Source: Pollenia angustigena
Taxonomy: Eukaryota; Arthropoda; Insecta; Diptera; Polleniidae
Reading direction: 5' to 3'
Assembly (NCBI GenBank): GCA_930367215.1
Contig: OV884058.1
Span: forward strand, 171,970,478 to 172,034,477
DNA length: 64,000 bases
Under the pieces are notes generated by a model. The model saw only the letters and a program-made list of their open reading frames with translations. It did not search any database and was not told where the DNA came from. Positions 1-12,240 of this stretch are shown here, in pieces. How positions within the stretch are numbered: the stretch's first letter is position 1; each line of letters begins with the position of its first letter. Both the position numbers and the translations under genes were made by a program.

Positions 1-2060
1 AATATGCGCATAAAACATGCACTAAAAATCGTAAAATATGCAAAAATAAAAGTAAAAATTATGCATTAAAAATATATTTATTTAACCATATTCAACAAAA
101 AAAAACATAAATACATTTCATTCAGTTTTAAAAACTTAAAACATAGTTTAAAAAGTAGTAGTAGATAAAGATATATTCACATATATAAATAAATAAGTTT
201 TTTTTAAGTTATCAAAAGTAAAGCTCATTCTATTTGGTCTTAAAACAGTTTAAAGCATTGAAAATGTTAGTTCGACATCAACGGATGTAATAGGTGGATA
301 TTTAAAAGTGGTCAACTCCTTTGTAGAATATTCATTGTCTACAATTTTTTCTTTACTGGAAGGAAAATTAAAAATATTACCAATTTCTTTAACTTTTTTA
401 AGTCCGACATTCTTTTTTAAAACTGCATAAATTTTGGCTTTTATTTTTTCGCCGATTTGACCGTCTACTTTTCTTATTTTAATGACAGCGTCATCAACGA
501 GTTCAATAATTTTAACCCCTGAAGTTCGGTTATTGTCTCGACTAGAAACCCATTGTTTGAGTGTATAAATTCTAATTGAGCCTTTATATTAGGTACATTT
601 AAAATATTGTTTACTTTTTAATCGCGACTGCATTATTTTCGTTAAAATTATTTACCACATCTTTAAATTCTTCAAAATTTTTGGCATAATACTCAACTGC
701 CTGCAACCAGGTAAAGGCAAAGGTGACTTTAAAAACTTTCATGTATGGCATGAGCTTAGCATGTGACATGTAACATTTTTGAGTAAGATGTCTTAAAAAA
801 AAGGTCAAGTAGAGCAAAATTTCATTTTTATTAAAGGATTCTTAAAGAGAAATTGAATCTTTGAAAGTTCGAACTATTGAAGCATGATCCACCTTTTCCA
901 ACCTTACAATAATTAACAACAATTTCTGTTCACTCTGTTCTTCTTCTGCATTCAAGATCTTCTTCTGCATTCAAGATCCCAATTACGTAGACAACGAAAC
1001 GTCCTTCAGTGTACATTGCTTCGTCAATAGACAGCCACAAATAATGTCACTTAATTCTTTCAACAATGTCACATAGTTGTATAGTGTACAACTTGGCGAT
1101 ATAAGTTTTTATAAGGGTTGTTTCCGTAGGAATGGTTGCATTGTAATATTTGTTTAAAAAAATTCTATAATTTTGGTTGATTAGCTAATATAGAGTTATA
1201 TCTGCAGACACCAGAGCATTATACAATTCAAAACTAAATTTGCTAGTCTTATCCCCAAAAGTTGATTTTCTTGAAATTAAAGTTTGCGAAACGTTTTCAT
1301 AAATCATAAATCTTTGTGTTTCGGCTTTGAAGGTGCTGATTTACTTAAAATTTTTAAATGAAACACCTTTTTGTAAACTTTGCAAAAAAGTACTTTCCCC
1401 TCTATTTTGAAGACTCAAAAACACACTTATTTAAAAGATTATTTTTTGATATTTTTTCTTTTGGCATTTTTTTCCTTAGAAACAATTTTTTTTATTAATA
1501 CTTTTTGGATTTTAGGTCATACTTCTTACACCGTAAATCAAAAATATTATGTGGAGTTCTATTTTTTCTTCGCCGAACATTATTTTTATTTGCCGTTTCT
1601 TCAAGTAAAAAAAACCGCGAACAAAATGAAATGTCAAAAACTGTTTTATTGTTACTTCTACAATTATGTGCACAATTATACAAATTGTATAATTTTTGTA
1701 TGTGCTACTTTTTAAAAGTAAAAGAAACAAGGTGAATTTATACTAAAATGTAGGTAATTCAGTACCAAACACCAACATGTTGTTTTTGCTGCTTAAAAGT
1801 GTCAAGTTGGCAGATTTCCCCATACTATTTTGAGTGTTTGACAGCTTCAGGGCTGATACAACTATAACCAGCTGATTCACTGACTACACCTTATAATGAA
1901 TTCTAAACAAAAAACTAAGTAAAGAGCAATTTTTTTTTATAAATATTACAAAATATGACGAAAATGTGAATTTATAACAAAATATGACGAAAAATATGCA
2001 CTTATATCAAAATATGCCAAAACATGCATTTAAAGCAAAATATGCAAAAATATGCACTAA
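1..2060. mobile_element. Decayed hAT-like DNA transposon, left end outside window
   Basis: Clusters of a tatgca-type word (aaaatatgcaaaaata and variants) lie at 1-70 and again at 1895-2060, on either side of a decayed transposase-like reading frame at 611-1410. Short words repeated near both ends are typical of hAT transposons, where they bind transposase. No terminal inverted repeat or target duplication can be defined because the left end is cut by the window. The clusters are in the same rather than opposite orientation, which weakens the call. Confidence 0.35.
611..1410 (-). pseudogene. Degenerate hAT-type transposase (BED-finger/hAT family), fragment
   Basis: Read on the minus strand, the frame shows hAT-like blocks in order, broken by stops and frameshifts. 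A lysine-rich FCKVYKKVF block near 1390 may be a decayed BED-type zinc finger. LYNALVSADITL lies near 1230 and LANQPKLQNFFKQ near 1160. SIDEAMYTEGRFVVYVIGIL, near 1020-970, resembles the first catalytic segment (D in a SxDxT/A context) of hAT transposases. The last 67 codons (611-817) are open and end at a normal stop. I recognise the family by these patterns only. At least four in-frame stops or shifts occur, so no functional product is expected. A different DDE family is possible. Confidence 0.4.
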
Positions 2061-3813
2061 CAAATTGATGCCATTTTACTGTAAATATTGTGATTCGCAA
2101 AGATATTAACTTTAGGTGGGTCTCAGAGTACCGACAACAAACATGCATTTGCATGAAGTCCCTTGCCCTGGTCATAATATTACCAGCTTAAATTTGGCTT
2201 TAGTTTTTTTTTTTACTTTGCAAACAATTTTGTGTTAAGTGTCATATAATTATTAAATACGTAAAGTAGATTTAAATGCTTTACGTAACCAGAAAAAGTA
2301 AATTTACTTGTTATGAAATTCTAGTAGAGAACAAGGGATTAAAAGTCCTAGTTCTTTTTTTAAATTCAACAATTTTCATCAACTTAAGCAATTTGCTGTT
2401 AACGTGTGTCATGAAAAAATTATGAAGTTAAAAGTGAAAATAATTTAATGAAAATTAAATTTGATGAACTCAAGCCTAATTAAAGAATATCAAAAATTAA
2501 AAATTAACAGTTCAACTAAAAATCAAAATTGTTAAAAATTTTTTTTTTAAATACCTTCAAAACAAAAATAATTTAAACTTTTATTTATCTTGTTATCTCG
2601 TACACAAATTTCAATGTAATTCCCACAAATAAAATAAAATTATTGGACAAGATACAAGACACATTTTCACATTCAAGCAGCAACAAAATAAAGTTGTAAT
2701 GTGTCACTTGCTGCCACCGAAACTCGTAAAATTCTATAACCGTTTTTAAAAAACAGTTAAAAACGAACGCACTGGACGAAAGCCGAGTGAAGCGAGTGGC
2801 AACAAGCAGCAGCATTAAATGCAGTCATAAACTTTAGACCGGCATGAAGGGATGGATGATGGCTGGATGCAGGCATGCATTATGAATAGCAGCATCTTTA
2901 TGATCATGATGATGGTATTATTTTCTTTTTCCACCTTTAACCATCTCAAATTACAAATTTAAACAAACAACAACAAAAACATTTAAAAAAATTTTAATTG
3001 AAATCCCCCAACAAAAAAGGTTAAAATTTAAAGAGAACTTAAGAGAGAAATAAAAAAAATAAAAGTAGTCCAAAATAACTCATAAAAATAAATGAAAACT
3101 TCTGAAAAATGTTTATATAAAAAACAAATAAAAAAAAATAACAAAAAATTAAAATTAAATCAGTTAAGATAGAAATTTTAAAGTTCACAAGAATTATCAC
3201 CGATTTTTTTAACGAACAAATCTTCGAACAGTACTTTTGTGCGTGTGTCTTTTCTTTCTTACTCCTCTTTGCCTCTTACACACGTTCTAGTGATATAAAT
3301 TTTAAACTCTGTTGATTTCTTGATTTTTTTTTTTTTTTTTTTTTTTGTTGAAGTTTTCTTAAATTGTGACTAAATTTACGATCATGCTGAGTTTGTTTAT
3401 CGTTTTTGTGTTTGTGGCTGTTGTTTTCCTTACGAGTTAGTGGCAGCTCGAAGCGGAAAAATGTCATACAGTCCATCATCATTTAAAATTATTGCCTTGA
3501 CCATATATTTTTTTATTTGGTTTTGTTTTAATTTTAAGGTAGTTTTATTTAAAAAAAAAAGAAAAATTTAAGTTTGAAGTTGTTAGTTGAAGGAAAGTAA
3601 TTGTTGGTAGGCGGTTAAGGTTGCCATATCATTTAATTTTAAATGTCACCACAAATTTTTGTTATAATTTAAAACAACTGAGAGTGAATTTTTCATGATT
3701 ATAATTTTATAATAGAAACTTGCAAAACGAAATAACTGTCTTTTTTAAGTTCTTTTCTTTTAGTAAGACAGTGCTAAATCGATAGTTTGTACTTTTTAAA
3801 AAAGTCAAATAGT
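2061..3813. other. AT-rich spacer without a recognisable gene
   Basis: I see no gene. The segment includes a 3'-end fragment of the tRNA-like repeat family (about 2440-2500), a GC-richer patch at 2740-2930 with CAG/CATG words, and a homopolymer T run near 3325-3346. It may be unique host spacer or intron. Confidence 0.5.
2440..2500 (+). repeat. Short fragment of the tRNA-like repeat family (3' part)
   Basis: The words taatttaatgaaaattaaat and gaactcaagcctaattaaag match the 3' part of the repeat copies at 19110-19170 and 30950-30980. Only about 60 bases are recognisable. Confidence 0.45.
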
Positions 3814-5060
3814 ATATGGGCATTTCCACTGAAAAAATTGTTTTTAAAAAAAATTATTTTTTTTTGTATTTTTTGGCAACTTGCTTTACGTTTAGGTAAA
3901 AAAAAGGGAAAGCATTGGAATAACATGGGCCTGAAATTCAAGCGTAACTGCTTGCTGGCGTTACGTTACAAAAAGTATACGTTTCGGACTATACAATTAT
4001 TTTAAGTTGTAATAGTCACACAATTACCATGGGCAACAATAATGTGATTGTAGCGGCAATAGATAGGACTGATTCTAACGACAAGTGACAGTAAACCTGT
4101 TACAACAACAAGATGTAATTAAAAAAATTGTATGCCTGTGGTAAGTTTAATATGGTTACAAATTATACATTTTATTTAAAAAAAGTTTATAAAGAATCAG
4201 TTTTTTGGGGCGTAAAGTTCTAAAAAGTTTGCTAAAAACCGTAAAAATGTGAAGCCGCGGTTTCGGTTTTAAAATGATTAAAACCGGTCGGTTTCGGTTC
4301 GGCTTTCGGTTTTGAAAATATCCAAGTAAAACCATATACATATGGCTATTTCCAAAAAAACGTCAACCACAAAAAATGGAAAAAAAAAAATTTTCTTTTC
4401 AAGATTTATTTAGAGAATTGCTTATATTTTTTTAATATATGCGTATAAATTACTTGATTCGAAAAAAAAGATAAATGGTAAACGAAGTACTACAACTTTT
4501 AGCACATACTTGTGTATATTAGAAAATATGCATTTGGAACAACAATACTCTAATCTAAGGCATATTTATGATCTGAAAAACATTTTTTATTAAGTTTCTT
4601 ATATAAAGGATTATAAATAGCAACATAAAAAAACTTTAAATCATGGTGGAAAAATTGTCCCGTTTACAATGTCCCGTTTACAATTTCTTTAACAATTTAT
4701 TTAAAAAAATGTAATTCATATTTTATTTTGAAATCGAAACCATATTTAGGGCACATTAGTACGCAACATTTTAAAATTAATTCCAATAAAATATTGTGTC
4801 AGGTTTTGCAGAAATCACTGTTTAAACGGTTACCCCTTAAAACCCACTTCCGTTTTTTGTTCCGTTTACAATCACTGGTTTTTTGCAATTATCTCGAAAG
4901 CCACGACAGTAAGCGAAAAATTTCATTTGCGGAAATTAGAGAGCTAATTGAGAGTTAAAAGAATCATTAATTTAAAAAATTAAAATCAGGTTGTTTTTTA
5001 CAGTTTTGTCAATATAAACGTGTGCGAATGTCCCGTTTACAATCTTGGAAGTGCCCATAT
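3814..5060. repeat. Candidate inverted-repeat element with ATATGGGCAYTTCCA ends
   Basis: The left end atatgggcatttcca (3814) and the right end tggaagtgcccatat (ending 5060) are inverted with one mismatch over 15 bases. Inside, the word gtcccgtttacaat occurs at 4657, 4671 and 5029, with a variant near 4859, which looks like a subterminal binding-site cluster. A CGGTTT-rich block lies at 4250-4335. The target duplication cannot be separated from the TATATA context. Confidence 0.4.
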
Positions 5061-5105
5061 ATATTTTTTGTATGTTTGTAATACAATTTTTTTATTTGTT
5101 GCAAC

Positions 5106-5689
5106 CCTGCTAGCACTTGGAAGATCGTTTTTTCAAAAATCATCGGTATGAGTCTGTTTTAAGTACTTTTGGTGATTAAAAACTGATAAATCATTAGCAC
5201 GCTTAAAAATCGACACCAAAATGACTCGCGCTTAGGATGTTAAAAATGTGTTTAATTTGAAATTCAATAACAAAAACTATTAAAAAAGAGTCGAAAATGT
5301 CTCTAAACCTGCCATCGGCAACCTATACTATTACATTTTGCGATTATTTATATGCGTTGTACGAATTTTACATATGCTGTTGTTAATGTTGTTAAATTCT
5401 CTGCAATGTGTGTGCACATGTACGTAATAAAAGAGCATACAAGAGAATAAAAGAGAAAAGAGAAAACGCGGCGCCCTGATTTTGCCGATGGCAGCTCTAA
5501 ACTAATAAAAAAACGAATCATATATGACCCTTAAAGAAGAGTCGCGGGTAGGGTACCATTTTCTCCCGACAAAAGGATCATTTATTATCCGAACCTGAGC
5601 GCACATTCTGGTATTTTAATCGCGCTGAAGAGTCAAAAAAGACTTAACTATGATTAAAAATTTAAAAAAATGCTAGCTGGGAATTATTA
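5106..5689. repeat. Possible MITE with CCCWGCTAGCA ends
   Basis: ccctgctagca near 5106 and tgctagctggg near 5679-5689 are inverted over 11 bases with one mismatch. The interval contains the better-supported 186-bp hAT MITE. Short ends and no clear target duplication make this tentative. Confidence 0.25.
5309..5494. mobile_element. 186-bp hAT-type MITE with perfect 8-bp target duplication
   Basis: The ends ctgccatcggcaa and ttgccgatggcag form a perfect 13-base inverted repeat. They are flanked by ctctaaac at 5301-5308 and again at 5495-5502. An 8-bp target duplication with short inverted ends is the hAT signature. There is no coding capacity, so it must have been mobilised by a transposase supplied from elsewhere. 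Confidence 0.75.
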
Positions 5690-5770
5690 TTAAAAAGAAA
5701 CATTTATTGTTCTTAGTACTAATTTTAAATTTAAAGAATTTTGAGATACCTTGCCATTGTTCCAGGCTAT

Positions 5771-6468
5771 TACACAGAAAAAAATATCTCAAGAAAATTT
5801 TTAACAACACAGTTTGTTAAAAATATAAATTTTGTTCAACAAACTTTTTGTTTGATTCAATGAAAAATAGCACTCAATAAAACATATTTAATAATGAAAT
5901 ATTTAAATATTTCTTGATATTCAATAAAACAAATATTTGAATCAACGTTAAAACAGTATTTTTACAACTCTTGTCCATTTTATAATAGGTCATAATTCTC
6001 GTTCGCTTAACACTTTTATTTGGTTAAATATCTTTAGTTTTGCCAAAGTCTTTAGAAAAAGGTTTCCTGATGATCTGGCTTAAGCAACTTAAGTGAAATG
6101 CACATAGGAACTAGCTTATCCCCCCATAATAAATTTTTGTGTATTTATTTAAAAGAGAAAAAAAATTGGGAATCAAGCACATCATCATTAATAAATAAAG
6201 ATTCGATAAACATTTTATTTGATTTATTCAACATTTCCAACAATTTATTTTAACAAATCACGCAAACATTTTGTTGAAAAAAATTATTTTGGGCAACAAT
6301 TTTTTTTATTGATTCAATAAACTTGGTTGTTGACTAAAAATTCAATAAGTATACCTACAAACTTTTTTATCAATAATGCAAAAATCGTCATCGCAGAAAA
6401 TTTAAAAATTTTTTTTATCAAATATGCGATTTTCGTATTCAAATATGAAAATTATTTTTTTCTGTGTA
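5771..6468. mobile_element. 700-bp MITE, family with TACACAG ends, copy 1
   Basis: The ends tacacagaaaaaaata and tattttttctgtgta-type are inverted. The same sequence, nearly base for base, recurs at 9347-10043, which defines the element edges independently. It carries the conserved core segment (see 25205-25442) at about 6040-6180. No open frame is shared by both copies. Confidence 0.8.
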
Positions 6469-6539
6469 TGTATAAAGTTTTTGTATATGAAGTACGAGTA
6501 ATATGTATAATTTGCAATTTCTTTTAGCATATATATACA

Positions 6540-6625
6540 TTTTAAGTGAAAGCTAAAACCGAGGTTTTGGTCGGTTTTCGGTTTCGGTTTTGTAGGCATT
6601 AAAACCGCGGTTTCGATTTCGGTTA
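6540..6625. repeat. CGGTTT/AACCG-rich short repeat block
   Basis: Irregular repeats of ggttttcggt, cggtttcggttt and aaaaccgcggtttcg. A similar block lies at 4250-4335. This could be the end of a hAT element or a simple repeat. I see no boundaries. Confidence 0.45.
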
Positions 6626-8569
6626 AAGCCTACTTTACATGTTTCCGAGATATCTCAGCATATAGTTAAAAAACCTGATGCTGCAACATTGTCATAACTC
6701 AAAAATATTCGTTTTACATAAAACGACTTTTAAGTTTAAAGTTTACACGCAACATAATGGATTAAGAAAATTCTATTCTTCTCTCAAGAGTTGAGTTTAC
6801 AATATCTTCACATTCACAAAATTTTCAATATTTTCATAATAATTGTTTACTATGCATAAGCGATATCATGTCCAAACTTGCGATTTTTGACGTATGACGG
6901 TGCTGTAGCAAATGAACTGAAATGCAACTAGCGCATTATTATTTTTAATGATAGCTGTGGAAAAGATTATCAGGAATACCGGTGTTAGGGTTCAATCCAT
7001 GGTTGATTTTAACCACTGGGTGACAAACAATTCCTTTAAATCGCCCCCCGAGTGTGAGCCCCCAATCCCAGATAATAAGTGCACATGATATTACCGGAGG
7101 ATGTAACATCCTTAAGATTATCCCTACAACTCCCGAACGAAATAAAAGATGACAATGTATTTATTTTTAGTGTCGTAAAGTATAATTACTTGATTTAAAT
7201 ACTAAAATAGCAATTCATACAGACGTTAAGGAAGGCCCACTATTCCGAAACATTTTACTGAGCTTAAGTTAAGTGCTACATTCGCTGAAATTTGAAGGAT
7301 ATTTGCATTATAAGCTGATCCGTTTAATAGAATATTCAATGAAAAACTTCGTTAATGCAGCAGCTTTTTGCAAGCTTGACATAGCTTGTCTTTATGCTCT
7401 TGTACGAGTAAAAAACCATTACCCTCTTGATTGCTTTGACCTAGCCCTATTTGACATCCATTTATTTCGATCAATTTAAAACATCTTTTTTGTAGCAGAC
7501 TTTGGAATTTAGCAAAATTAGCTTGGATCGTTTTTGAGAAGTTATTTTTGATAGTGTGGCATTTATTCTGCCTTTTGACCATCTTCGTGCTCCAAAAAAA
7601 AATTGTTATTGTAGGCGCATATGTGCTCTTTTCAATAAACTTACCCAACAAAACCAAAAATATGTTAAATGTTTAACCCTTAATTCTTCTTGCCTAATAA
7701 TGTTGCCCAACAAAACCAAAAATATGTTGCATATTTTGCCTTTAATTTTATTAAAGGTTTAAAATTACAGCATTATTAAAACAACTGTTCTGTTTTTTTT
7801 TTTAGTTTTAACAAAATATTTTTTTGAATTTTGTTTTTGTTCCTTGTATTTTTTAACTTTGTTTTAGAGTCCGAGCTTTCTAAATCTCTGCTGGTTGAGA
7901 AAAATGTAACCAGCAGCTTGTCGCTGCGTAAAATTTAGGCACAACCAACAACCACCTCTTTACTAGCTCCCAATGAGAGAAGCATTCCAAATAATTAATC
8001 TTCCTTCCATTCTCAAAACATGCAATCTTTAATGAATTACAAAAGTACAAAGTACATAAATCAACACCTTATCCACGGGAACAGGTTATACGGCCGTGTC
8101 GCATCAATATTAGAACGTTCCACCAACCATCCGTTCGTATCAGAGCTACCCCTTGACTAACAGTTGTAACTACTAGTCATGGAAGAGTACTTGTTCTATA
8201 TTAATCGTCACGTAACAACGTTCATCTTCTTACCTACATTAAAATAAACCACTACCGCACCAGTAGTAGATCGGTCCTTCCACACCCTAGCTTTCCGCGG
8301 GGCAGTACTAACTAAGGGCTACTAAGACCTAACTACCACGCCAATGCACACGGAACATCAAGTTCATAAACAATAACGGATATAACGAATCACAAACAGA
8401 TAAACTGCCATATTGTCATTGATGATCCAACGCTTTCTCTCTCGCACCCAGCTCACCCATAACCTTCAGCCTCCAACGCAATAGAGCACCCAGCTCACTC
8501 CAGCCGAAAGGCTCCAACGCCTTTAAGCACCAAGCTCAACCTACTATAATGACAATCACGATAACGGAC
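6626..8569. other. Spacer without a recognisable gene
   Basis: I see nothing certain. A direct repeat of ccaacaaaaccaaaaatatg occurs near 7647 and 7706. From about 7880 the base composition rises in GC and may be the distal 3' region of the LINE remnant that follows, but I cannot align it to anything. Confidence 0.4.
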
Positions 8570-10290
8570 GTAACTAATTCCGTAAGTTGCATTTATTCAA
8601 CCATTCAATCAGTCGGTGCCGTGTCACCGGGGCTTTCTGATTGTCCGAGGCACCAGATAACCGTAGGTACTCTGGAGAGTACCTCACACTATTGAAGTCC
8701 GAGAACTTTAAGAGCATTAAGCTTTCAGACCCCAACAGGTCTTAGGATAGCCTCACCTCGAACCTTAATTTTTCGCCATCTGCAAAACAGATGCCCATGG
8801 CGCCTTCATGTGTGCAATGGACGGCCTCTTCTTCTTGTACTACTCTGGGGTGTCCAGTTGATGGCGGCTTTTGCTATGTCTCCTGTGGGCCTGCACAACG
8901 TATGCTCAAGCCAACGCCATTTGCGATTAAGGATTTCAATCTGGATTGGCTGTTGATTAGTTCTATTTCATAGCTGTACGTTTGATATTGTTGCAGGTCA
9001 GAATATTCGAAGAATTCTTCGTAAGCAGCGATTTACAAACACCTGCACAGCATTTATATCACTTGGCAATGCATTTCACGTCTCGCAGGCATAAAGGAGC
9101 ACGGATTTCAAACAGGTGTTGAACAACTGAATCTTGGTGTTTAAAGAGATAACTGTTGTTTTCCATATATAACTTAACATGCCGAATGCTTGATTGGCTT
9201 TAGATATTCGGTATACCACATCATTGCTAGAGCCGCCAGTGTTTGTAATTATACTACCAAGGAAGCAGAAAGATGTTACATCGTCTAGTTCTACGTTGCG
9301 TATTTTATCTCTATAGACTTAAGTTTCGCCACCATATCTCTGTGGCTACACAGAAAAAAATATCTCAAGAAAATTTTTAACAACACAGTTTGTTAAAAAT
9401 ATAATTTTTGTTCAACAAACTTTTTGTTTGATTCAATGAAAAATAGCACTCAATAAAACATATTTAATAATGAAATATTTAAATATTTCTTGATATTCAA
9501 TAAAACAAATATTTGAATCAACGTTAAAACAGTATTTTTACAACTCTTGTCCATTTTATAATAGGTCATAATTCTCATTCGCTTAACACTTTTATTTGGT
9601 TAAATATCTTTAGTTTTGCCAAAGTCTTTAGAAAAAGGTTTGCTGATGATCTGGCCTAAGCAACCAGCGAAATGCGCGTAGGAACTAGCTTATCCCCCAA
9701 TAATAAATTTTAGTGTATTTATCAAAAAATAAAATTTGGAATTTAGCACGTCATTATTAATAAACAAATAAATAAAGATTCGATAAACATTTTGTTTGAT
9801 TTATTCAACATTTCCAACAATTTATTTTAACAAATCACGTAAACATTTTGTTGAAAAAAATTATTTTGGGCCACAACTTTTGATTGATTCAATAAACTTG
9901 GTTGTTGACTAAAAATTCAATAACTATACCTACATACTTTTTTATCAATAATGCAAAAATCGTCATCGCAGAAAATTCAAAAATTTTTTTTATCAAATAT
10001 GCGAATTTCGTATTCGAATATGAAAATTATTTTTTTCTGTGTATGTGACAGCAAGCAGATGTCATCTGCATATTCGAGGCATTCAAGGCGTTTATGTAGG
10101 CCACATCTTACTCCTCTGCAAGCTCGAGTTGCATTTCGTATAATAACGTCAAGCACAATATTGAACAGCAACGGCGATAATACGCATCCTTGTTTGACTC
10201 CCGTAAGTACGTCGACGCGGTTGCTTAGGGCATTGTCATGCACGACTTGGCAGAAAACATCCTTATATAGCGATTGGAATCTCAGTTTTT
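8570..10290 (-). pseudogene. Non-LTR retrotransposon remnant: RT palm to C-terminus, split by a MITE
   Basis: On the minus strand, from high to low coordinate, the frame gives VLTGVKQGCVLSPLLFNIVL (RT block 4) and then LEYADDICLLSH, the YADD catalytic box (10243-10050). The 697-bp MITE interrupts at 9347-10043. The frame resumes at 9346 with RDMVAKLKS, FCFLGSIITNTGGSSNDV and TKIQLFNTCLKSVLLYACET, then RKWRWLEHTL and a TRRRGRP block near 8830. This is the usual RT thumb and C-terminal order of LINE ORF2 proteins with an apurinic-type endonuclease. The endonuclease, ORF1 and RT blocks 0-3 are missing, and stops and a frameshift near 9300 disrupt the frame. The 3' edge at about 8570 is a guess, from a GC-rich tail with an aataaa on the minus strand. 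Confidence 0.75.
9347..10043. mobile_element. 700-bp MITE, family with TACACAG ends, copy 2, inserted in LINE
   Basis: Near-identical to 5771-6468. It interrupts the LINE between the codons for LLSH and RDM. The flanks tgtggc (9341-9346) and tgtgac (10044-10049) match in 5 of 6 bases, so a 6-bp target duplication is plausible. Copy 1 shows no matching flanks. The LINE gives an inferred empty site. Confidence 0.85.
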
Positions 10291-12240
10291 AAACGGTTTT
10301 CGTCCTTGATTAAAAGCTTTAGTTTCATGATCGTTTTAATTTTTATAATATAATAATTTCTTTAAAATTTTAAATAATAAGTTGCTTGAAAATCTTTAAA
10401 GAAGAAACCCAAAAAATTTAATTCTAACTTTTAACTGGCAACTTTTTAAAATATATGTATAATGTCTCATCATCTGTTGAATTGGTAGGGGTTTTACTTT
10501 CTGCTTTTAACCAAAAAAGCAACAAACGCCTTCAACGATAAATATCAAAAAAGGTCTTCTTGAATCTTGTAAATTCAATTTTAAAGATTCTTTATAATAT
10601 AATTTTATTTCTTGGTCACATTTTGAAACTCGGCTAATGATTTTTATTGCTTCATTTGTATTGTATGTGTTGATTTTATTGTTTTTGTGGCTGTATGCAT
10701 ATCCTCTGTCACTATTTCTAATAAAAGCAATAACAACAATAACTAAGAAAACCAAAATAAGTAACAAATTAAAAACTAAATCATTATACGCCCAACAAAA
10801 TATTAGTCGAATCTCAATTCCTTTTATTGCTATCACACTACACAATCAAAATTTATCATTCTACAAGGATCTTAACCAAAAAAAAAATACTGTTATATCA
10901 AAATAGATAATATACAAGGATCTTGCTGTAGTTGTTGCCTGTCTAAATGTTGTCTGTAATTTAAAAGATACGAAAGGTATCTGTTAGATACCTTGTATAC
11001 CAACTAACAACCACTTAGAATAATGTCGTTTTGTTATTTTATCACCTACTGTCATTTTTATTGGTTTTTTTCTTTTGTATTTTGGTTCCTCCCCTTCTTA
11101 ACTACCAACTTGTTAACTTTTCTTTCTTAATAGTTAATGTTACTAACTGTCTGTCTGTCTGCCTGCATACCTACGACCTAACCTTTAGGATTATTTAGCT
11201 ATTGTTGTTATTAATTTTGTTGTTTATGGCTTCCTCTCTTTCACTGATTTTTCAGTTGGATTTCAAGGGAATCAATCCAGTATTTAATGTAGACTAAAGT
11301 CAAGACAATTCCTGGGAATAATATTGATTCAAACTTACATTTACTTCCAGCAAATAAATTAAAAACTCACGACGCGATCTCGTCGAAGGATCATCACGTA
11401 CGAAATATTATTGAGGGTTGTCTAAATGTTTGTGTGTTTGGACAGAAAAGTGAGAGTGTTTTTATAACATGGTACTACTTGTCCTTTTTTGTGATAACGA
11501 GATGATAATCCGAAAACTATCTAGGAATTAGTTTTTATTTAAAATTTATTAAAATTATGATAAAAATCTGTGTTTTGGTAACGAAATTAAAACATATTTC
11601 ATTCATATTTTTTTAAAAAGGAAAGAAAAAATTAGTTAGAAATAAAAGATTTTTAAGTTTAGAGCACACCGCGGCTGGCGCTATTATTTTTTTTTTTTTT
11701 AATATAAATTTTAAAATTCAAAAAAATAAAGAAAAATATACAAAGTTGAGGCTACATTAAGGAACCAAAACGCACGATGTTTGTTTTAAATAAAACAGAA
11801 AGGATTAAAAACCATAAATAGTTCAACTAAATTACCACAATACTAATTATTACCACAATACTAAAACAAAAAGTTTTCAGAGAATTACCTAACTATTTTT
11901 TATTATTATATTATGTGTGAAGCAATATATCGGTCAAATGCTTGCCGCGGCTTCGCATCGTGCATTATGGTTGGTCCACCCTTATGGGTGAGAGAGGAGA
12001 GAAGAAAAGCATGTTCTCTTCCCTCTCACCAATAAACTCACCCTTCTGAAAGAAAACTTTCATAATGTGAAATGCCAGAATTTAGAAAATGCTTGAAAGA
12101 CATGTTTAGCTTTTTTACTAAAAAGAAAATCGCAAAGTTTTGGAAGTAACTTTCACAGAAAAAACTAATAATTGTCTCTATTCACCAAATTGATACCAAA
12201 TTAATAGAATCAAACAAACAATTTGTTGATTTTGCACTTA
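10291..12240. other. AT-rich spacer without a recognisable gene
   Basis: I see no gene. A small inverted stretch near 11975-12050 (gggtgagagaggagag and ctctcaccaataaactcacc) is of unclear meaning. A T-run lies near 11680-11700. A cacagaaaaaa word at 12154 resembles the ends of the MITE families here but has no clear partner. Confidence 0.45.

Noticed and set aside
1380..1735. Overlapping frames on both strands with runs of Phe/Leu/Tyr
   Set aside because: Composition is what AT-rich non-coding DNA gives; no domain pattern.
9951..10292. A 113-codon plus-strand frame
   Set aside because: Spans the MITE edge and is antisense to the LINE RT.
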